A stretch of 64,000 bases of DNA from Kushneria konosiri (GTDB lineage: Bacteria; Pseudomonadota; Gammaproteobacteria; Pseudomonadales; Halomonadaceae), in NCBI RefSeq assembly GCF_002155145.1, contig NZ_CP021323.1:1612001-1676000 (forward strand), read 5' to 3'. The translations under genes and the position numbers were made by a program. Below the pieces are notes generated by a model. It saw only the letters and a program-made list of their open reading frames with translations. It made no database searches and was not told the DNA's origin. Of this stretch, positions 60,574-64,000 are shown piece by piece. Every line of letters starts with the position of its first letter. The stretch's first letter is position 1.

Positions 60574-61175
60574 GGCGATATTCCTGGAAAATCCCTTTAT
60601 ATCAATAGTATAACGTTTTTGATGCATTCCGATGCAGGATAATCCGTGACAAAAATTCAGTCGTGGGTGCCGGCAGCAGTAATGCCTGACACGATCCTTT
60701 TATTTCAGTTTCTTGTCTATGCAACTCTGTGCATCAGAGGTAAATAATAGTAATCACCTGGTAAAAAGCGGGGCTTTTCAGGTGTGTAATTAAAAGATTG
60801 CGCGGATGGTATTATTTTTGGTTCAGCCCATCAATGAGGCGAGATTAATTATCCAGGGCTGGAAGGACTATGTTTTTCAGCGATTGATCTCCATTAAGGC
60901 CTATGGTCATGCAGTTTTTGATACCGGCTTTAGCCATCATCAACCCGGCGAGATTATATTCCAAGACATCAAGGATATCGTCCCATTGAGTAAAAATTAA
61001 TTTTGCCCCAGACCATAAATCGGAGTTATTAAAAGAATATGTCGTCGCTTTAGAGAGCTATTTAAGTGCCAAGTATTTTTTGAAATTTTTTGTAATTAAC
61101 ATTGAGCTGTCTTTTAGTACCCTCCACTTGTTGCTAGCACGCTGCGGTTTGAATCGGCAGCCATTTGAGCACACG
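60574..61175. other. AT-rich gene-poor stretch
   Basis: About 600 bp between the sugar transferase and an esterase have markedly lower GC than the surroundings, particularly 60700-61120. No complete gene is convincing. A plus-strand frame at 60806-61000 and a minus-strand open stretch at 60845-61057 are the only candidates. TATACT on the minus strand at 60607-60612 is a good -10 for the sugar transferase. Confidence 0.65.
60845..61057 (-). pseudogene. Possible gene remnant, 70 codons
   Basis: The minus strand is open from just after a TAG (61058-61060) to a TAA at 60845-60847. The translation looks protein-like (for example GAKLIFTQWDDILDVLEYN and MMAKAGIKNCMTIGLN) but starts without a Met or ribosome site and matches no family I recognise. 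It may be the 3' end of a broken gene from a lost cluster. The alternative is an AT-rich spacer that happens to be open. Confidence 0.25.
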
Positions 61176-61880
61176 CTAAATCTGGCGATCCCAATAGCGC
61201 CATTGATGATCTCCCGGGCCGTCATGCCAGCTCAGCTCCAGCGCGGTTTCCCGTGCGGCCTCCTGAAAGCGCAGGTTGGCCGGGTAGAGCGCATCCTCTC
61301 GGCCACACCACTGAAACAGCGCCGGCTGACAGGGTTGGGGCGTGCGGTAGCGTTTCAACAGTGCAAAAAGATCGTCCTCGGTGCCCGAAGGTGACCGGTC
61401 AAAGATCAGCGGGTACTCCGGCGGCGGCGTGTCGCGCTCGCCTACTGCCACAATGTCCAGTGATCCTGACAGGCTGGCTGCCGCTGCAAAGCGTTCCGGG
61501 TCACGCAGTGCCCACTTGAACGCCCCGTACCCGCCCATGGAAAGCCCCGCCACGAATGTTTCCTCTCGTCGTGTCGAGATGGGAAACAGACGCTCGCTGA
61601 TCACCGGCAGCTCCTCGCTTAAAAACCGGTACCAGTTCGGCCCATACGCCATATCGGTGTAATAGCTTCGTCCGACCTGCGGCATGATCACGGCAATGCC
61701 GTAATGTTCTGCATAGCGCTCGATGGCGCTAAAGCGCTGCCAGGCGCTATCATCGTCGGAAAGTCCATGCAGCAGATAGAGCACCGGCGACGGGTGACTT
61801 GCGTGTTCAGGCACGATGGCGTTGAGAGACAGCGTCACCTCAAGAATTCGCGAGGCGAAGCGGCAGGTCAGCTGTGCCAT
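61176..61880 (-). CDS. Esterase of the S-formylglutathione-hydrolase/tributyrin-esterase type
   Basis: This 234-residue alpha/beta hydrolase has the Ser nucleophile in FVAGLSMGGYGAFKWAL, an upstream oxyanion region VLYLLHGLSDDDSAW, and a C-terminal His in DGPGDHQWRYWD. The PF00756-type pattern (esterase D / tributyrin esterase) is clear. GGAG precedes the ATG at 61880. No signal peptide is seen, so it acts in the cytoplasm on small acyl esters. The divergent LacI gene suggests a carbon-source link, such as an acetylated sugar. Confidence 0.88.
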   Translation of the reverse strand: MAQLTCRFASRILEVTLSLNAIVPEHASHPSPVLYLLHGLSDDDSAWQRFSAIERYAEHYGIAVIMPQVGRSYYTDMAYGPNWYRFLSEELPVISERLFPISTRREETFVAGLSMGGYGAFKWALRDPERFAAAASLSGSLDIVAVGERDTPPPEYPLIFDRSPSGTEDDLFALLKRYRTPQPCQPALFQWCGREDALYPANLRFQEAARETALELSWHDGPGDHQWRYWDRQI

Positions 61881-62028
61881 GATGGGCTCCGGCAGTCGTT
61901 TAAAAGGGGCGGGCAATGCCCTGTCAGAGGCACTGCCTTCTCATCAGCGTGCGATATTGGCCGGGGGCTGTCACGTCGGCTGCGCTCATTATCGGCACAC
62001 CCTCATTTCAGCGAGACCACGAGCGACC

Positions 62029-63051
62029 ATGGCCGCCAGCAGGAACGTCACCATTGCCGACATCGCCCGCCATGTCGGCATGACCAACATCACGGTTTCG
62101 CGCGCGCTCAACCGGCCCGAAATGGTAAGACAAGCCACGCGCGAACGGATCGAGCAGGCCGCCCTTGAACTCGGGTATGTGCCCAACGCCTTTGCCCGTG
62201 GCCTCAAGCGCAGCGACAGCCGCCTGATCGGTGTGGTGACGGCAAGCCTTGATAATCCCTTCTACGCCGAGATGATCAAGGCCATTTCGCGTCACGCCAA
62301 GCAGCATGATTACGCCATCATGCTCTTTGATACCGACGGCGATGCCCATCTCGAGTCGATGGCCATCGACACGCTCTTGAGCTATCAGGCGGCCGGCATC
62401 ATTCTCTCCCCGGTCTCTGATGAACCCGACTACCGTCCCGACTATCTGCCACGGCTACGCGCCAGCGGTATTGCCGTGGTGCAGCTGGATCGCACCCTGC
62501 ACGACAGCGGCTTCAGCGCGGTGGTGCTGGATAACCTCTGGGCCGGCGAGCGCGTGGCACGCTATCTGCTGACCCATGCCTTTGCATGTGATCGACGCAC
62601 CGGCGACGACCGCCTGCTGGTGGTGGCCGGGCCTGAACATTCGCGTATCACGTGCGAGCGTCTTGAGGGGATTCGAGACGCGCTGGCCGGTCAGGCCGAC
62701 GGGGTCGCCATTGATGTGCTGTGGGGTGACTACACTCTGGCGCCGGCCGCCGAGGCGGTGGGGGACTACCTGAAGTGTCATGGCGTGCCGCGCGCGATCT
62801 TCGGCCTCAACCAGCTCATTACCCTGGGGGCGCTCAAGGCGCTGCAGCAGGCCGGAATCGCTTGGGATCAGACTCGCGTCATCGGCATCGACCGGCTGCC
62901 CTATCTGGATATCTTCGACATCACCGTGCCGTGCGTGGTGCATGATGGCTACCACGCCGGTGCTCAGGCGCTCGAGCAGCTGCTGGCCCAGATGCGTGAC
63001 CCCCAGGCCGCTTCTCGCACGCTCACCGTGCGAGGGGAGCTTTTGACGTAA
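62029..63051 (+). CDS. LacI-family regulator
   Basis: The 340-residue protein begins with a LacI helix-turn-helix (NVTIADIARHVGMTNITVSRAL, here split: TIADIARHVGMTNITVSRAL) and hinge helix, then a periplasmic-binding-like effector domain (RLIGVVTASLDNPFYAEMIK, IILSPVSDEPD). It resembles GntR/GntH or IdnR-type LacI regulators of gluconate/idonate-like compounds. The frame is open far upstream, but the start at 62029 places the DNA-binding helix in its normal position. It is divergent from the esterase gene. A terminator follows its stop. Confidence 0.9.
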   Translation: MAASRNVTIADIARHVGMTNITVSRALNRPEMVRQATRERIEQAALELGYVPNAFARGLKRSDSRLIGVVTASLDNPFYAEMIKAISRHAKQHDYAIMLFDTDGDAHLESMAIDTLLSYQAAGIILSPVSDEPDYRPDYLPRLRASGIAVVQLDRTLHDSGFSAVVLDNLWAGERVARYLLTHAFACDRRTGDDRLLVVAGPEHSRITCERLEGIRDALAGQADGVAIDVLWGDYTLAPAAEAVGDYLKCHGVPRAIFGLNQLITLGALKALQQAGIAWDQTRVIGIDRLPYLDIFDITVPCVVHDGYHAGAQALEQLLAQMRDPQAASRTLTVRGELLT

Positions 63052-63085
63052 GAGGTTGCCCGGAGAGAGTGCCCTGTACCGGCCG

Positions 63086-63104
63086 AGCGCTTGGCGCTTT
63101 TTTT
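63086..63104 (+). terminator. Rho-independent terminator after the LacI gene
   Basis: AGCGC, loop TTG, GCGCT, then a run of seven T. It lies 35 bp after the LacI stop and just before the end of the convergent membrane-protein gene. Confidence 0.8.
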
Positions 63105-63105
63105 C

Positions 63106-64000
63106 TTACCGGTCATCCGAGCCCTTGTCCTGACCATCCCTGGAGTCTTCGTTGTCATCGCGATCCCTAGCCCAGGCGTCGACGCATTTCTGACGCGTCT
63201 GCTGGCGATAGCCATAGGTCGCGCCGCGCACGGTGGCATCGCTTTCAAGCCCCGAGCCAAGTGCCCCGCCGATGGTCCCCATCGAGGCGGCAAGCCATGC
63301 CAGTGCCAGAAACTGTATCCAGCTGACGTCGTGCTGCAGGGACTGGCTCATGACTTCTGAAGGCACAAAGAGCCACGCGCTGGCAGAAAAGAGCACAAAA
63401 AGCGTGACGTAATAGAACAACACGCCAATGCCCAGTGTCACCACGGTGGTCAGGTTATAGAGCCCGGCATTGGGGAAGGCGTTTTTGTGCCGCCGGGGCT
63501 CCCAGAGGCCGTGATCCACGATGATCCAGCCCGTCATGGCCACCAGTGAGGCCAGCATCAACGCCACGAATCGCCATGGTTCATAGCTGTCGGCCAGCCG
63601 CCACATGGAAGTGAAGATCATGCTGTAGGCCCCGGTGGCAAAGGCCGCCGCGCCGATACGACGAAAGGCCGGGAAGATGGTCCAGGGGCGGTTGGCGCGC
63701 ACCATGCCTCCCAGCAGCTTGATGTGGCCGGTGGTTCTGAGCTTTGAGATAAAACGAACATCAATGCGATGCTCATCATCAACGTTGAGTCGGGCGATGG
63801 GCGCAATCCACTCCGAGAGCCGCCTGCCCACCAGCTCCCGGGCGTTGCGGCGTCGGTGGGTGCTGTCACGGTGATGGCACTGCTGGGCGTTTTCGCGGCC
63901 TTCCTCGGAGCTGCCGAAGTGCAGCTCGCTGACCAGTTGCACCAGCGCTTCCTCGACCCGCCGGGTCATTGGTGACGCGCCCAGCGCCGGTTGTGAGAGC
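63106..64000 (-). CDS. Multi-pass membrane protein of unknown function, 5' end outside window
   Basis: The frame is open from 63106 through the right edge; an internal Met at 63969 may not be the start because the reading frame continues (…LSQPALGASP before MTRRVEEAL). The visible part, about 298 residues, has a charged N-terminal region rich in His, Arg and Cys, then hydrophobic helices around residues 105-125, 130-150, 170-195 and 205-240, and a very charged Asp/Arg tail. I do not recognise the family. It is convergent with the LacI gene. Confidence 0.75.
   Translation of the reverse strand, partial: LSQPALGASPMTRRVEEALVQLVSELHFGSSEEGRENAQQCHHRDSTHRRRNARELVGRRLSEWIAPIARLNVDDEHRIDVRFISKLRTTGHIKLLGGMVRANRPWTIFPAFRRIGAAAFATGAYSMIFTSMWRLADSYEPWRFVALMLASLVAMTGWIIVDHGLWEPRRHKNAFPNAGLYNLTTVVTLGIGVLFYYVTLFVLFSASAWLFVPSEVMSQSLQHDVSWIQFLALAWLAASMGTIGGALGSGLESDATVRGATYGYRQQTRQKCVDAWARDRDDNEDSRDGQDKGSDDR

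Noticed and set aside
60806-61000. 64-codon plus-strand frame in the AT-rich gap
   Set aside because: Weak ribosome site, no family, and it overlaps the better-looking minus-strand remnant; not supported as a gene.

Overview
The window is a 64 kb chromosomal segment of a GC-rich gammaproteobacterium. The hemC-hemD-hemX-hemY order behind a divergent argH, an Anr/FNR regulator next to hemN, and the abundance of TRAP, TTT and sodium-symporter systems for organic acids suggest a halophilic Halomonadaceae-type organism (Halomonas, Kushneria or Chromohalobacter). That genus-level guess is inference from gene order and protein character, not from a marker gene. Coding density is high. I see no rRNA, tRNA, insertion sequence, prophage or CRISPR array.

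Layout. 0-4.6 kb: start of argH (minus strand), then the haem operon hemCDXY ending in a clear terminator. 4.7-9.4 kb: a two-domain M16 peptidase and a PhoPQ/QseBC-like two-component system. 9.5-14.5 kb: a periplasmic copper-handling block (cupredoxin, multicopper oxidase CopA with a Met/His-rich tandem repeat, CopB, cytochrome b561, glutaredoxin-membrane fusion). 14.5-19.2 kb (minus): deacetylase-family enzyme, RecQ, MFS exporter. 19.4-27.4 kb: fermentative D-lactate dehydrogenase with a candidate Anr site, then a GntR-controlled locus with a gamma-glutamyltransferase-family amidohydrolase, two half-size ChrA proteins and a tripartite tricarboxylate transporter (TctCBA). 27.5-32.8 kb (minus): MFS transporter, a tiny lipoprotein, a sodium:solute symporter, an amidohydrolase and a LysR regulator. 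33-39 kb: DUF2780 protein, orphan ParA, an alpha/beta-hydrolase-fold protein without the usual nucleophile, DUF488 protein, Anr, HemN and an AhpD-like protein.

39-53 kb is a purine-ring (allantoin) catabolic island: TAXI-TRAP transporter, ureidoglycine/alanine-glyoxylate aminotransferase, allantoate amidohydrolase, RpiR regulator, amidase, AEC permease, PuuE allantoinase, HpxA-type racemase, GntR regulator and an NCS1 permease. The parts fit the oxidative allantoin-allantoate-ureidoglycine route, with transporters bringing in hydantoins or products. The upstream enzymes (xanthine dehydrogenase, uricase) are not in the window. Two TTGTATAC-type palindromes between the GntR gene and the permease are likely its operators.

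53-58.8 kb is a second TctCBA transporter with its own TctDE-type two-component system. 59-61.2 kb holds an isolated exopolysaccharide-type sugar transferase followed by an AT-rich, gene-poor stretch that looks like the scar of a lost or acquired locus. 61-64 kb: an esterase, a divergent LacI regulator and a membrane protein whose start lies outside the window.

The most testable new points are two candidate Anr boxes placed about 40.5 bp upstream of predicted transcription starts (ldhA-like gene and hemN), the GntR operator pair, the 54-bp repeat array in copA, the coupling of half-size ChrA proteins with an Ntn-amidohydrolase and a TTT transporter, and the hydrolase-fold protein whose nucleophile position is glycine.
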